A DNA stretch of 54,638 nt. Source: an uncultured Methylococcaceae bacterium. GTDB lineage: Bacteria > Pseudomonadota > Gammaproteobacteria > Methylococcales > Methylococcaceae. The position numbers and the translations under genes were made by a program. This document shows, piece by piece, positions 17,962-26,609 of this stretch. Location of the stretch: assembly GCA_903934875.1 (NCBI GenBank), contig CAIZPP010000045.1, positions 1-54,638 on the forward strand, read 5' to 3'. The first letter of the stretch is position 1. Each line of letters starts with the position of its first letter. Under the pieces are notes generated by a model. That model made no database searches and was not told where the DNA came from. It worked only from the letters and a program-made list of their open reading frames with translations.

Positions 17962-18522
17962 CTAGGGGTTTACCTTGGTGATCTTCGACCCCTGCAAGCC
18001 TAGGCCGGCCATCAGCCCTCTCTGGCCGAAAATGAACGCATACACATCGTCTTTGGCGGTGGTGGTGGTCAGTGACTTGGCTATCCCAGCATCCACGACG
18101 ACCAAGCTGGGGCCAACACCTACCTCGAAACCCTCGCTGCGGTCCAGATAGCCTAGCGCGCTATTGCTCATGAAAAACATGGCATAGTCGAAGGATTGGA
18201 CACCGGCTTGCAGGCCGTAGGAACCGGCAACGATATTGTAATAGCCCACCGTCCGCCCGTTTTTGATCAAAGCGCCCTTGCCATATTGCGCCCCGCCGAT
18301 GAACCCAGCCTTGACAACATTGGGAAACACTAGGATTCCTTTGGCGGTTTTTGCCAGTTTGCGGGCTGAGGGGGTGCTGTCGTACAGGTTTTTCAAGGCG
18401 GCATCCACATCCCGGTCAATTTGGACTGCGGCGCTTGCATCCTGCTTTCCACCGGTCGTCTGGCAGGCGGTAAGTCCAAGTATAGCCACTAGGATAAGGT
18501 TAGTCAGTCGTATAATGTTCAT
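17962..18522 (-). CDS. SYLF-domain (Ysc84-like) lipoprotein
   Basis: 186 residues from ATG 18522, which has GGAG 6 bases upstream; upstream in-frame starts lack this. The signal peptide ends in a lipobox (LTAC). The mature part is a SYLF/YSC84 lipid-binding domain: SARKLAKTAKGILVFPNVVKAGFIGG, YGKGALIKNG, YYNIVAGSYGLQAGVQSFDYAMFFM and GVGPSLVVVDAG. Such proteins are common outer-membrane or periplasmic lipoproteins of unknown role in bacteria. A full R1 repeat fills the space upstream. Confidence 0.88.
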   Translation of the reverse strand: MNIIRLTNLILVAILGLTACQTTGGKQDASAAVQIDRDVDAALKNLYDSTPSARKLAKTAKGILVFPNVVKAGFIGGAQYGKGALIKNGRTVGYYNIVAGSYGLQAGVQSFDYAMFFMSNSALGYLDRSEGFEVGVGPSLVVVDAGIAKSLTTTTAKDDVYAFIFGQRGLMAGLGLQGSKITKVNP

Positions 18523-18541
18523 AATTGCTCCGTTTTTAAAA

Positions 18542-18663
18542 TACAGCATTTTTATCTTAACAAAGGATAATAATAAAGGACACTCAATTAAACCATCTTG
18601 TGTGTATGTGCCTTGCAAAATGATATAACCTAAAAGTAACTCTTTGATATTAAAAATGCTGTA
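18542..18663. repeat. R1 repeat, full copy C (122 bp)
   Basis: The ends TACAGCATTTTTATC and GATATTAAAAATGCTGTA are inverted repeats. The right inner flank reads AAGTAACTCTTT, as in copy A. It lies between the NYN gene stop (6 bp away) and the SYLF gene start (19 bp away). Confidence 0.8.
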
Positions 18664-18669
18664 GCCGCA

Positions 18670-19992
18670 CTAGACCAGAAGTTCAACATCGACAGCGCAA
18701 ATCCCCTTGTCATTATTGCCAATTTTATAGGCTACTTCATCGCCAACGCGCAGTTCGTTGAAGTCGGCATTCAATACCGAGGCATGGAAAAAGAACAGGT
18801 TTCCCGTCCCATCGTTGGGCGTGATAAAGCCAAACCCTTCCCGCAATGCTTGAATCTTTCCCACCGGGCCACTGTTTGAAATGATGCCCGTGTGGGGAAT
18901 GATGCCGATAACGGGTGCCGTGCCGTCGGCTATGCTTGTGCCATCAACCGTGAACGCATCGGCGGTTGTCGCTGTGCCATCAGCCGTGGCCGCGTCATCG
19001 ACAATCTGGGTGGTGCCTTCGATTATGCCCGCATCATCGCCATTGGATACGCTATAGCTGGTGCTAATGCCATCGGAGGTAGACGCAACATCAGCGCTAC
19101 CGATGAAAGCGTCGATGCCGCCAGTCTTGGCGGACGCCTCATCGGCAGTTGCCCTAGTGCTGGATGATGCCACACCGTCGGCCGTGGTCACACCATCGGC
19201 AGTTGTCCTACCGCTGGATGATGTTATGCCGATTGCCGTGGATGCCCGATTGCTTGATGTCATGCCCAAGGCTGCACTGGGCGGCACCGTCGTGGCCAAA
19301 GATTGGGATTTTCTAATTTCCATCGGTTTTTGGTAGGGTCCGGGGTCCTTGTGCGGCACGAATAATTGACCTATCCTTTGATCCCCCTTGCGGGAGCGGT
19401 CATCAATGATTTGATGCATCAACACCGGGTAAGTGACCTCTTCCAACAGCACTTGGGCAGTGCGAGTTTCCCGGTCCTTCCCGCTTTGATCAATATATGA
19501 AAACCCCCATCCAAGCAACATGACCCTTGCGCCGAGTGCGTTTAGTTTGCGTACCAGCGGCAAAAAGTCCCCATCGCAGGCAATTAGTACAATAACGTCG
19601 AAGCGTTTGTATATCGCCAGTTCATAGGTTTCCAAAGCAAGCCACACATCAATGCCCTTTTCACCATCGGGGCCTAAGGGGAGATAATGCGTAATAACCC
19701 CTTCACGCATCAATATGTCGTCGAACTGGCGTTCACGCAGTAATAAACCCCTTGCTTCCGCCTCTTGTGCGCGTGGTCGTCCACGAAAATAATGGGCATC
19801 AACGATTTGGCAGTATTTTACATCTTCCCCCTCGGCTTCGGCTACCTGATACCTAATGAATTCATGTAGACCATCAATACTTATCCTAGCTTTACGCTCA
19901 TGCTGGTATTGGTAGTAATTGCTAACATGGAAAAAATAATTACCATCGTAAAACACACCTATCCGGGTCAATTTTGATTTACTAAATGTCAT
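18670..19992 (-). CDS. NYN (PIN-like) RNase domain fused to a cold-shock domain
   Basis: 440 residues in three parts. Residues 8-190 are a NYN domain with candidate metal-binding acids in VFYDGNYFF (D16), KGIDVWLAL (D115) and IACDGDFLPLV (D140, D142). Residues 230-370 are a low-complexity linker of degenerate TADGT/TSIADGT-like units rich in T, A, S, D and G. Residues 374-440 are a cold-shock (OB-fold) domain with EGFGFITP and LFFFHASV, matching RNP1 and RNP2. This predicts a nuclease guided to RNA by the cold-shock domain. The NYN-CSD pairing is plausible for RNA turnover, but the substrate is unknown. The linker looks recently expanded. Confidence 0.85.
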   Translation of the reverse strand: MTFSKSKLTRIGVFYDGNYFFHVSNYYQYQHERKARISIDGLHEFIRYQVAEAEGEDVKYCQIVDAHYFRGRPRAQEAEARGLLLRERQFDDILMREGVITHYLPLGPDGEKGIDVWLALETYELAIYKRFDVIVLIACDGDFLPLVRKLNALGARVMLLGWGFSYIDQSGKDRETRTAQVLLEEVTYPVLMHQIIDDRSRKGDQRIGQLFVPHKDPGPYQKPMEIRKSQSLATTVPPSAALGMTSSNRASTAIGITSSSGRTTADGVTTADGVASSSTRATADEASAKTGGIDAFIGSADVASTSDGISTSYSVSNGDDAGIIEGTTQIVDDAATADGTATTADAFTVDGTSIADGTAPVIGIIPHTGIISNSGPVGKIQALREGFGFITPNDGTGNLFFFHASVLNADFNELRVGDEVAYKIGNNDKGICAVDVELLV

Positions 19993-20023
19993 TGATATCT
20001 CAATTATTATGAATTTTTAAAAA

Positions 20024-20147
20024 TACAGCGCTTTCAACATCAAATCGTTATTAGATTTTATGCTACTACAAGCTACTTCGTTAAATCAATGATTTGCTAA
20101 GGTACCCAGCATCATTTTTAATTGCTTTTTAATATGAAAACGCTGTA
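20024..20147. repeat. R1 repeat, full copy D (124 bp)
   Basis: Inverted relative to copies A-C: it begins TACAGCGCTTTCAACATC and ends ATGAAAACGCTGTA. It contains a small AAATCA/TGATTT stem near the centre. It almost fills the gap between yajQ (stop 6 bp away) and the NYN gene start. Confidence 0.78.
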
Positions 20148-20153
20148 TGGGAA

Positions 20154-20636
20154 TCAATCCCTGAAGTTATCGAATTGCAATGGCTGCTCAAACTCTCCTG
20201 CGCGTAACATGGCCATACATTCCTGCAAATCGTCACGCTTTTTGCCGGTGACCCGCACTTTGTCTGCATTTATTGCAGCTTGCACTTTCATTTTGCGGTC
20301 TTTAACCAGTTTAACAATTTTTTTGGCCAGCGTGGTGTCAATCCCCTGAATCAGCGTGACCGTCTGTTTTGCCTGTTTGCCGGTAATCTGCGGATCGTCG
20401 GCTTTGAGGCTGGCAATGTCAACATTGCGTTTGGCCAGTTTAAGATGGAGGATATCCATCATTTGCTGAAGCTGGAAGTCGCTTTCAGCAGTTAACGTGA
20501 TGACGGATTCTGCCAGTTCGTATTTGGCCCCCGAACCTTTAAAGTCAAACCGGGTATTAACCTCACGGCTGGCTTGGTCCACAGCGTTGGCGACTTCGTG
20601 CAAGTCGACTTCTGAAATGACATCAAAGGAAGGCAT
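20154..20636 (-). CDS. yajQ: YajQ-family nucleotide-binding protein
   Basis: 160 residues, full length for YajQ (UPF0234). Recognisable from MPSFDVISEVDLHEVANAVDQ, RFDFKGS, the KQTVTLIQGIDTTLAKKIVKLVKD segment, and the C-terminal RVTGKKRDDLQECMAMLR followed by PLQFDNFRD. YajQ proteins bind cyclic di-GMP in Xanthomonas and can affect transcription. The signal bound here is not known. It follows djlA by 22 bp and is likely co-transcribed. Confidence 0.95.
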   Translation of the reverse strand: MPSFDVISEVDLHEVANAVDQASREVNTRFDFKGSGAKYELAESVITLTAESDFQLQQMMDILHLKLAKRNVDIASLKADDPQITGKQAKQTVTLIQGIDTTLAKKIVKLVKDRKMKVQAAINADKVRVTGKKRDDLQECMAMLRAGEFEQPLQFDNFRD

Positions 20637-20658
20637 TAATTTTTTTCCTCAATAATTC

Positions 20659-21480
20659 TTATAGATTGCGGGCTTTGCGTATCGTATCCCAGGCTTGGCA
20701 AATTTCATGGGTCTTCTCGTTGGCAAGCTTGACTTTTTCTTCAGGCATACCCATTGCGGCCAGCTTGTCGGGATGGTGGCGGCTCAACAGTCGGCGGTAA
20801 GCTTGGCGGACTTCTCTGTCGCTAGCCGAGGAGTCCAGCCCCAATACAGCGTAAGAGTCTGCCAGAGTGGGTTCCCTGCGCCTAGACTGCACACGTCCAG
20901 ATTGTTGCTGCTGGCTCCAGCCACCCATCCTTAATTGGGCCTCCAGCATGGTTTTCAAGGCATGAAATTCAAAGCGGGAAAAATGCAGCCGCCCGCAAAC
21001 CTGCAGCAATAGTCTTTCCTCCGCCGCATGGAGTACGCTATCCGCCAAAGCAAGCTCAAGCTGTAGCTCCACAAAATAACGAATTAGGTGGTAGCGGTTT
21101 TGGCACTCCTCGCGGAACTGCTGCAATACGCCGTCTAGCGGGAAAGCGGCGCTTTTGCCCTCATTGAACAAGCGCATCGCCGTCTTCCGCATGTCTTCGT
21201 TTAATTGCAGCCTTGCCATAGCCTTGCGGGCAAATTCGATCTCCGCTTCGTTCACCCGCCCGTCGGCTTTGGCAATATGCCCCATGACCGAGAAGGCAGC
21301 CGTGAAAAAAGCCATTTGCGCTTTGTAGTGCGCCGAGGAGTCGTCCTCCACCTGAAACGGAATTTGATTCCCCTTGCCTTGGTCAAATTGGTGCCCGACA
21401 GCAGCGCCAAACAGAGCGCCCATAGGCCCGCCCATGAGGAATCCGAAAGTCCCGCCGATAAATTTGCCCAGCCAACTCAT
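20659..21480 (-). CDS. djlA: co-chaperone DjlA (TerB-like plus J domain)
   Basis: 273 residues from ATG 21480; an earlier in-frame start at 21495 is less likely because MSWLGKFIGG is the usual beginning. A glycine-rich N-terminal membrane segment (about 5-30, GGTFGFLMGGPMGALFGAAVG) anchors it in the inner membrane. A TerB-like helical domain follows (about 55-175), then a C-terminal J domain with intact HPD (LLSRHHPDKLAAMG). It stimulates DnaK at the membrane. It is divergent from purC, with a 94-bp intergenic region that should hold both promoters. It contrasts with the HPD-less J protein at 4857. Confidence 0.94.
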   Translation of the reverse strand: MSWLGKFIGGTFGFLMGGPMGALFGAAVGHQFDQGKGNQIPFQVEDDSSAHYKAQMAFFTAAFSVMGHIAKADGRVNEAEIEFARKAMARLQLNEDMRKTAMRLFNEGKSAAFPLDGVLQQFREECQNRYHLIRYFVELQLELALADSVLHAAEERLLLQVCGRLHFSRFEFHALKTMLEAQLRMGGWSQQQQSGRVQSRRREPTLADSYAVLGLDSSASDREVRQAYRRLLSRHHPDKLAAMGMPEEKVKLANEKTHEICQAWDTIRKARNL

Positions 21481-21574
21481 GGCTGCAACCACCAATATAT
21501 TTCTCTCTTACCCACAAGCATGACAAAATTACATGACAACCCACATTTAATCAAAATAACCCACGAAACAAAAC

Positions 21575-22468
21575 ATGAAATCCCCCACAACTCTATATGA
21601 AACAGCCTTGACCAGTCTTGCTTTGCAAGCGCGTGGCAAGGTGCGCGATATTTACCACATTGACGATGCACACCTGCTCATCGTCACCACAGACCGGCTT
21701 TCTGCCTTTGACGTCATCCTGCCCGACCCCATTCCCGGCAAGGGCAGGGTGCTGACCGCCGTCTCCAACTTCTGGTTCCAGAGGATGCGGCATATCATCC
21801 CCAACCATCTAGCCGGCCTTAAACTGGAGGAAGCAGTCACTAATCCCGAAGAATGTGCCTTGCTGGAAGGCCGTGCCATCGTGGTGAGGAAGCTGCGCCC
21901 ACTGCCAGTGGAAGCGGTGGTGCGTGGTTATTTGACCGGTTCAGGCTGGAAAGATTACCAAAAGACCGGGGCTGTGTGCGGAATTTCGCTACCTGAGGGT
22001 CTGCAAATGGCGCAACAACTGCCGGAGCCGGTATTTACCCCCTCCACCAAGGCGGAACAGGGCACCCATGACGAGAACATAGATTTCGCCATTGCCGCAG
22101 GCTTACTCGGACAATCCTTGGCCGAGCAGGTTCGTGATGTCAGCCTGCGCATTTACCGTGAGGCGGCGAGCTATGCTTTAGAGCGGGGCATCATCATCGC
22201 CGACACCAAATTTGAGTTTGGTCTGGACGCATTAGGTGAATTGTACCTGATTGACGAGGTCTTGACTCCTGATTCCTCCCGTTTCTGGCCCGTGGATGAA
22301 TACCGGGTCGGCATCAGCCCGCCCAGCTTCGACAAACAAATCGTCCGTGACTATCTGGAGACACTGGACTGGAACAAGACCCCCCCAGGCCCCAGGCTCC
22401 CGCCCGAGGTGCTGGCGAAGACCGCCGCCAAGTACCGGGAGGCGGAAAACCGGCTGACGGGTTCATAA
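21575..22468 (+). CDS. purC: phosphoribosylaminoimidazole-succinocarboxamide synthase
   Basis: Joins aspartate to CAIR with ATP to make SAICAR in purine synthesis. 297 residues, the longer PurC form. Motifs: [15 protein letters not shown]-site [24 protein letters not shown], the signature [13 protein letters not shown], and [15 protein letters not shown]. The start [10 protein letters not shown] is typical. The stop is followed 18 bp later by a small membrane ORF. Confidence 0.97.
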   Translation: MKSPTTLYETALTSLALQARGKVRDIYHIDDAHLLIVTTDRLSAFDVILPDPIPGKGRVLTAVSNFWFQRMRHIIPNHLAGLKLEEAVTNPEECALLEGRAIVVRKLRPLPVEAVVRGYLTGSGWKDYQKTGAVCGISLPEGLQMAQQLPEPVFTPSTKAEQGTHDENIDFAIAAGLLGQSLAEQVRDVSLRIYREAASYALERGIIIADTKFEFGLDALGELYLIDEVLTPDSSRFWPVDEYRVGISPPSFDKQIVRDYLETLDWNKTPPGPRLPPEVLAKTAAKYREAENRLTGS

Positions 22469-22486
22469 ATTAATCGGTGATGCCCC

Positions 22487-22642
22487 ATGAGCGCAAAAGC
22501 AATCTGCCTATTGTGGATAAGTTTTTTCATGATTTTGGAGTTTTTGCCATTCCCGGTGTTGGGTTTTGTGCTGCTCTACGTAGTTTTCAAACGCCCACCC
22601 CGGTTTAAGGAATGGGTGGATAGGCTTTATCAGGGGCGTTGA
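22487..22642 (+). CDS. 51-residue single-pass membrane protein
   Basis: ATG 22487 to TGA 22640-22642. One hydrophobic span covers most of the first 34 residues (ICLLWISFFMILEFLPFPV then LGFVLLYVVF), followed by a basic tail KRPPRFKEWVDRLYQGR, so the tail is likely cytoplasmic. It sits 18 bp after purC on the same strand. No family is recognised. The clean membrane-plus-basic-tail pattern and its position favour a real small gene. The region from 22643 to about 22980 has only repeats. Confidence 0.55.
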   Translation: MSAKAICLLWISFFMILEFLPFPVLGFVLLYVVFKRPPRFKEWVDRLYQGR

Positions 22643-22722
22643 GGGATATGGCCCGGATGGAGCCGCTTGGCAAGCGAAAATCCGGGATAACGGGGCCACA
22701 ACTGTTCCGTAGGAAAAAAGAG

Positions 22723-22789
22723 TCCACGAAATACACGAAAAGCACGAACAAAAGCAAGATTCGTTCGTGCCTTTCGTGGTTTTCGTGGA
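22723..22789. repeat. imperfect inverted repeat (TCCACGAA/TTCGTGGA)
   Basis: Arms rich in CACGAAAA/TTTTCGTG units form a long hairpin with a loop around 22750-22758. It resembles the CACGAA-type repeats scattered in many bacterial genomes. A hairpin like this could also end transcription after purC, but there is no clear T-run. Confidence 0.6.
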
Positions 22790-22796
22790 TGATTCC

Positions 22797-22823
22797 TTTT
22801 GTGGATTGATTATTGGAAATCAC
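22797..22823. repeat. R3 repeat, partial copy
   Basis: TTTTGTGGATTGATTATTGG followed by AAATCAC matches the last 27 bp of the 74-bp R3 element at 12975-13048. Confidence 0.6.
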
Positions 22824-22974
22824 TTTACGCTTAGGGTGGGTTAAGTAGCACACACCTAGGTGCCTGAATTCGCTAGGCAGCTTGTGTGAAATCAAGCAAA
22901 AACGCCGTCATTTCGGCAGGGATGCCGAAATCCAGGCCGTGGAGGGTAAGCCTAGATTTGCCGAGAACCTCCCG

Positions 22975-23260
22975 TTAAGTACAAACCAAATCTTCCCACA
23001 AATCCGGCCATTCAGGATTATTTTTTTCAATCAACGTTATTTTGGCATGGCGCTGCCATTTTGTGACCTCCTTTTTGGACAAGGCGGTATCCGTGTTGCT
23101 TCTCCAATTCGCGCAAAGCATCCCAGTGCTGGCCTGGGGCGATGGCTTTGGATTTGTCTTGTTGGAAACGATCTTCGATTTCTGTGCGCAAACGGGCAGC
23201 GACGAGCTTGGCATCAAAGTTTTGTTGCACGGCTTTGGCGATGTTTTCGGGCAAGTACAT
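22975..23260 (-). pseudogene. small unknown ORF with a frameshifted GIY-YIG-like tail
   Basis: ATG 23260 begins one base after the stop of the upstream decayed gene and encodes LPENIAKAVQQNFDAKLVAA and a helical segment (77 residues, stop at 23027). In a neighbouring frame, bases about 23076-22975 encode VTKWQRHAKITLIEKNNPEW then PDLWEDL, which resembles the C-terminal end of GIY-YIG (YhbQ-like) endonucleases. So either one gene is frameshifted near an AAAAAGGAGG stretch, or two fragments are fused. The start-stop coupling suggests an old operon with 23262-24003. Low confidence about the family. Confidence 0.4.
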
Positions 23261-23261
23261 A

Positions 23262-24003
23262 TTAGATGTTGAACACCTGGGGGCGTTCTTTGATGGCCTC
23301 GCGGAAGAACCAATACCAGGCTTGGAATAGTGTGATGCGGTTTACTTCAACCGCATTGCCCCTCACCCTGCCCTCTCCCGGAGGGAGAGGGTTCGGTTGA
23401 GCCGCATTGTCCGCCACAGGCCAGCCTTGCTCCAAATACTCGTCCAACATCGCGGGGCGGCCGGGGGCTTCTTGCAGTTCGCGGTCTAGCCACTCTGTAA
23501 CGGCTAAGCGCAGGCGACCCCACGGCGGCTGGTCGGGGTTTCTTCCAGCAGTTCATCCACGCCGCCTGCCGCCGCCAAGCCTAAGCCCGCCAGCAGGGAC
23601 AAAGCCGCGTTGTCTTCGATCAATCGGGCAAAGGCATCATCCAGCCCCGCTCGCTGCTGTCGAGCACGGTCCAGAATGGCACGTCCAACAGCGTGGTGAC
23701 AGAGAGGGCGCGGTCTTGCGGGTTGAGCAATTGTTGCCGCATTTCGCGCAAAAACGGCGAGGCGGGGCGGTGGCTGGCAGCCAAGGCCAGTGTCAAACCG
23801 CGCAAAGCTTGCCGCAACGCGTCTAACACCGCTTGTTGCAAATCGTGGTTGGCGGGCAACTGGCCATCTTGTAGTTTGGCGGCGAGCAGTGCCTCCATCT
23901 GTTGCAAACCGCCGTCGGCGCGGTTGGAGAGGATATTGGCGATCATGCCGCCAAAAACGGGCCGAAGGCGGTGTAGCCAAGATTGGCGAGCAATTCCATT
24001 ATT
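23262..24003 (-). pseudogene. unrecognised gene, decayed by frameshifts and a REP insertion
   Basis: Starting at ATG 24003 (MELLANLGYTAFGP), the frame breaks near 23955 and resumes as GGMIANILSNRADGG. It continues through an alanine- and leucine-rich helical region to DVPFWTVLD, shifts near 23680 to QRAGLDDAFARLIEDNAALS, and shifts again near 23535 to PPWGRLRLAVTEWLDRELQE. It ends AWYWFFREAIKERPQVFNI. A CCCTCTCCCGGAGGGAGAGGG palindrome (about 23364-23391) is embedded in frame. About 240 residues in the ancestral form. I do not recognise the family. It could be the N-terminal part of a larger NTPase, but that is a guess. It follows the toxin gene directly. Confidence 0.55.
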
Positions 24004-24286
24004 CAAATCTCCCTGGCCACTGCCGCGAGCTGTGATAGACGCGGAGTATTTGCAGCGTGTCCCCAACTACCCGGTAGGGTACGATATAACGGGTTCCTGC
24101 AATCACCATCTCCCGTGTGCCGGATACCCGTCCAGGTCGTCCGATTTGGGGCGTGTCGGCCAACAAAAGAACACTTGACCGGATGCGTTCGTGGAGCGCA
24201 CGAGCGGCACCGGGATTGCTGGGCAAGATGTAAAGATAGATATCCCTAAGATCGGTAACCGCTTGCGGTGACCAGATGATTTTCAA
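23999..24286 (-). CDS. RelE/ParE-family toxin
   Basis: 95 residues with the compact RelE/ParE fold: IIWSPQAVTDLRDIYLYIL at the start, a helical region AARALHERIRSSVLLLADTP, the loop PQIGRPGRVSGTRE, and the strand IVPYRVVGDTLQILRVYHSSRQW. Toxins with this ending usually resemble ParE (gyrase inhibitor) more than ribosome-dependent RelE, but the split is uncertain by eye. The antitoxin gene precedes it with a 4-base overlap (ATGA). The pair looks intact. Confidence 0.88.
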   Translation of the reverse strand: MKIIWSPQAVTDLRDIYLYILPSNPGAARALHERIRSSVLLLADTPQIGRPGRVSGTREMVIAGTRYIVPYRVVGDTLQILRVYHSSRQWPGRFE

Positions 24287-24537
24287 GGCTGGGTATCCCT
24301 ACCGGATAGCAACGCCTCCATGTTTGCCATGACTTGCTCATACGGGATACCTTCACCTTTGTCAAGAGCGGTGATGGCTACCTTGATGCCTTCAATTTGC
24401 CAAGCCTGGGCCTCGACGTATTGTCGGATGGCATCTTCGATGACCCAGTTCCGCGAACGGTCCATCGCGGTTGCGAGTAGCGCAAGCTTGGCTGCAAGTT
24501 CGGGGTCTGTGCGTATGGTAATACTGGTGTCTGCCAT
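24283..24537 (-). CDS. ribbon-helix-helix antitoxin (CopG/ParD type)
   Basis: 84 residues from ATG 24537. The N-terminal ribbon-helix-helix has SITIRTDPELAAKLALLATAMDRSRNWVIEDAIRQYVE, in the form typical of CopG/ParD antitoxins. The C-terminal half (QIEGIKVAITALDKGEGIPY and on) wraps the toxin. The upstream part of the open frame is rejected because the family starts here. It overlaps the toxin gene by ATGA, so the two are co-translated. Autoregulation by the RHH domain is expected. Confidence 0.88.
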   Translation of the reverse strand: MADTSITIRTDPELAAKLALLATAMDRSRNWVIEDAIRQYVEAQAWQIEGIKVAITALDKGEGIPYEQVMANMEALLSGRDTQP

Positions 24538-24761
24538 ATTTAAACTATTTGATTGCAATGCACTCATTTGCACCTGTAGCACGGAACCAAACCGGGCGCA
24601 AACACATCTTTTGCTAGAATGCTCTTTCACCATACAGAAAAACAGTCAATTCACTGTGAAGATCACACAGCAGGAATTGAGGATTTATCAAACCATGTGA
24701 TTTTAGGCTACACTAAACCGCATAATACAGCCCTAACAAATCGGATGCGCCTCCAATTTGT

Positions 24762-24898
24762 GGCGGGGGCGGTTAAAAGTGATGCAGACGAATTAGGCGG
24801 TATTTAAAATTACACACGGAGTGCAAGGCCTGCCTTGCCTTTAAATTCATTTGCAAGGCAGGCCTTGCACTCCGGCATCACTTTTAATCGCACCCGCT
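24762..24898. repeat. nested inverted repeat (MITE-like, 137 bp)
   Basis: The outer arms are about 24 bp (24762-24785 with 24875-24898, about 20 of 24 paired, core TTAAAAGTGATGC). Inside, a perfect 22-bp inverted repeat (24817-24838 with 24853-24874, core GCAAGGCCTGCCTTGC) has a 14-base loop. No ORF inside. It lies upstream of the PFOR cassette. The rest of the 24538-24962 gap has nothing recognised. Confidence 0.75.
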
Positions 24899-24962
24899 TG
24901 TGGCAACATCAACTTCACACCACTTTTCTATTCCAAAACCTATATTACTATGGAGAAATGTA

Positions 24963-26606
24963 ATGATCAGTCCCAAGCCCAGCGATAAGACTCGCCCTGC
25001 GGATTTGGTACAACACGGCAAGGGAACTGGCCCTGTTCGCACACAACGACCGATTTATCAGGATTTGCTTCCGCCTTGCAACAACGCCTGTCCGGCAGGC
25101 GAAAATATCCAGGCATGGCTGGCCCTAGTCCAAGCGGGCCAATATGAACGGGCCTGGCAAACGCTGATGAAGGACAACCCGCTGCCTGCAGTTCACGGGC
25201 GGGTTTGCTACCACCCTTGCGAAAGCAACTGCAACCGCAAAGAAGTCGATAGCTCCGTCAGCATCCACGCGGTGGAACGCTTTCTCGGCGACAGCGCGTT
25301 GCGGGAAGGTTGGAAGATCAAAATAGACGCAGCCCCCAGCGGGAAGCGGATTTTAGTGGTGGGGGCCGGCCCTAGCGGCTTGTCTGCCGCTTATCATTTG
25401 GCCCGTCTTGGCCATAGTGTGGAAATTCACGAGGCCGGACCCTTGGCGGGGGGCATGATGCATTTCGGCATTCCGGCTTACCGCCTGCCGCGCCAAGAAT
25501 TGGAACAAGAGATTCGCCGCATTGAAGACATAGGCGTCAAAATACTGCTCAACCGCAAGGTTCAGGATATCTTGGCGGAACAGGAAAAAGGGCATTTTGA
25601 CGCGGTATTCATCGCCATCGGTGCCCATATCAGCAAGCGGGTCGATATTCCGGCGCGTGATGCCGGTAAAATTTTGGATGCGGTTAGTTTCTTGCGCCAA
25701 GCCGCATCGGGAGACGCCCCCCCCTTGCTAGGCCGGCGCGTTGCCATTTATGGCGGCGGCAATACCGCGATGGATGCGGCACGGACCGCCAAGCGCCTAG
25801 GCGCTGAGGAAGCCCTGATTATTTACCGGCGGGACCGTGAACATATGCCTGCACACTCCTTCGAGGCCGACGAGGCTATGGAGGAGGGAGTCAAGATCAA
25901 TTGGCTGCGCACCATCAAGGAAATAGACGAGACCCATATCCAGGTCGAGGTGATGCAAATCAACGATGAGGGCTACCCCGAACCAACCGGGCTATTCGAG
26001 ACTTTGGAGGCCGACGCATTGATCCTAGCCCTAGGACAAGACACGGATACGGGGTTTTTGAAAAACGTGCCGGGTATCGAGTTCAAGCGCGACGGCACCG
26101 TGATTGTCGATGGCAATATGATGACCGGGCATCCCGGCATCTTTGCCGGTGGTGACATGGTCCCCAGCGAAAGGACAGTAACCATCGCCGTGGGGCATGG
26201 CAAAAAAGCCGCCCGCCATATCGACGCATTCTTGCACGGCGGGCAATATGCGAAACAGCCAAAGCACGATATTGTCGGTTTTGACAAACTGCACATTTGG
26301 TATGACACCGAGGCCGGGCAACAGCTACAGGACTCTCTGGAGCTGGACAAGCGGGCGTTTGGATTTGACGAAGTCGTCAAGGGTCTGGGCCAAGCCGAAG
26401 CCTTGTACGAATCCAGGCGTTGTTTCTCATGTGGCAACTGTTTCGAGTGCGACGGTTGTTACGGTGCCTGTCCCGAACAGGCCATCATCAAATTAGGGCC
26501 GGGCCAGCGTTACCGTTATGATTATGACCTCTGTACGGGCTGCGCTGTTTGTTTTGAACAGTGCCCCTGCCATGCCATCGAAATGAATCCTGAAGCAGGA
26601 GTTTAA
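24963..26606 (+). CDS. GltD-like FAD/NAD(P) oxidoreductase with C-terminal ferredoxin domain
   Basis: 547 residues from ATG 24963 (GGAGA 6 bases upstream). The N-terminus is the GltD-type [4Fe-4S] cluster region (CNNACPAGENIQ and CYHPCESNCNRKEVD). Then come an FAD-binding Rossmann motif (VVGAGPSGLSAAYHLARLG) and an NAD(P) site (VAIYGGGNTAMDAARTAKRLG). The C-terminus is a two-cluster ferredoxin (CGNCFECDGCYGACP and CTGCAVCFEQCPCHAIE). It precedes the PFOR gene by 3 bp, suggesting it moves electrons between NAD(P)H and the PFOR, or supplies an electron-confurcating module. Similar proteins accompany PFOR genes in other bacteria. The direction of electron flow is inference. Confidence 0.9.
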   Translation: MISPKPSDKTRPADLVQHGKGTGPVRTQRPIYQDLLPPCNNACPAGENIQAWLALVQAGQYERAWQTLMKDNPLPAVHGRVCYHPCESNCNRKEVDSSVSIHAVERFLGDSALREGWKIKIDAAPSGKRILVVGAGPSGLSAAYHLARLGHSVEIHEAGPLAGGMMHFGIPAYRLPRQELEQEIRRIEDIGVKILLNRKVQDILAEQEKGHFDAVFIAIGAHISKRVDIPARDAGKILDAVSFLRQAASGDAPPLLGRRVAIYGGGNTAMDAARTAKRLGAEEALIIYRRDREHMPAHSFEADEAMEEGVKINWLRTIKEIDETHIQVEVMQINDEGYPEPTGLFETLEADALILALGQDTDTGFLKNVPGIEFKRDGTVIVDGNMMTGHPGIFAGGDMVPSERTVTIAVGHGKKAARHIDAFLHGGQYAKQPKHDIVGFDKLHIWYDTEAGQQLQDSLELDKRAFGFDEVVKGLGQAEALYESRRCFSCGNCFECDGCYGACPEQAIIKLGPGQRYRYDYDLCTGCAVCFEQCPCHAIEMNPEAGV

Positions 26607-26609
26607 CCC

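Noticed and set aside
11642-18522. A complete anti-phage defence island
   Set aside because: Contains HicAB, CHAT remnants and Rpn nucleases, but no restriction, CBASS, CRISPR or other complete system.
18892-19336. Plus-strand frames in the NYN linker region
   Set aside because: They arise from the repetitive linker codons read on the other strand; no start signals.
22737-22775. CRISPR-like short repeats
   Set aside because: The CACGAA units form one hairpin, not regularly spaced direct repeats with unique spacers.
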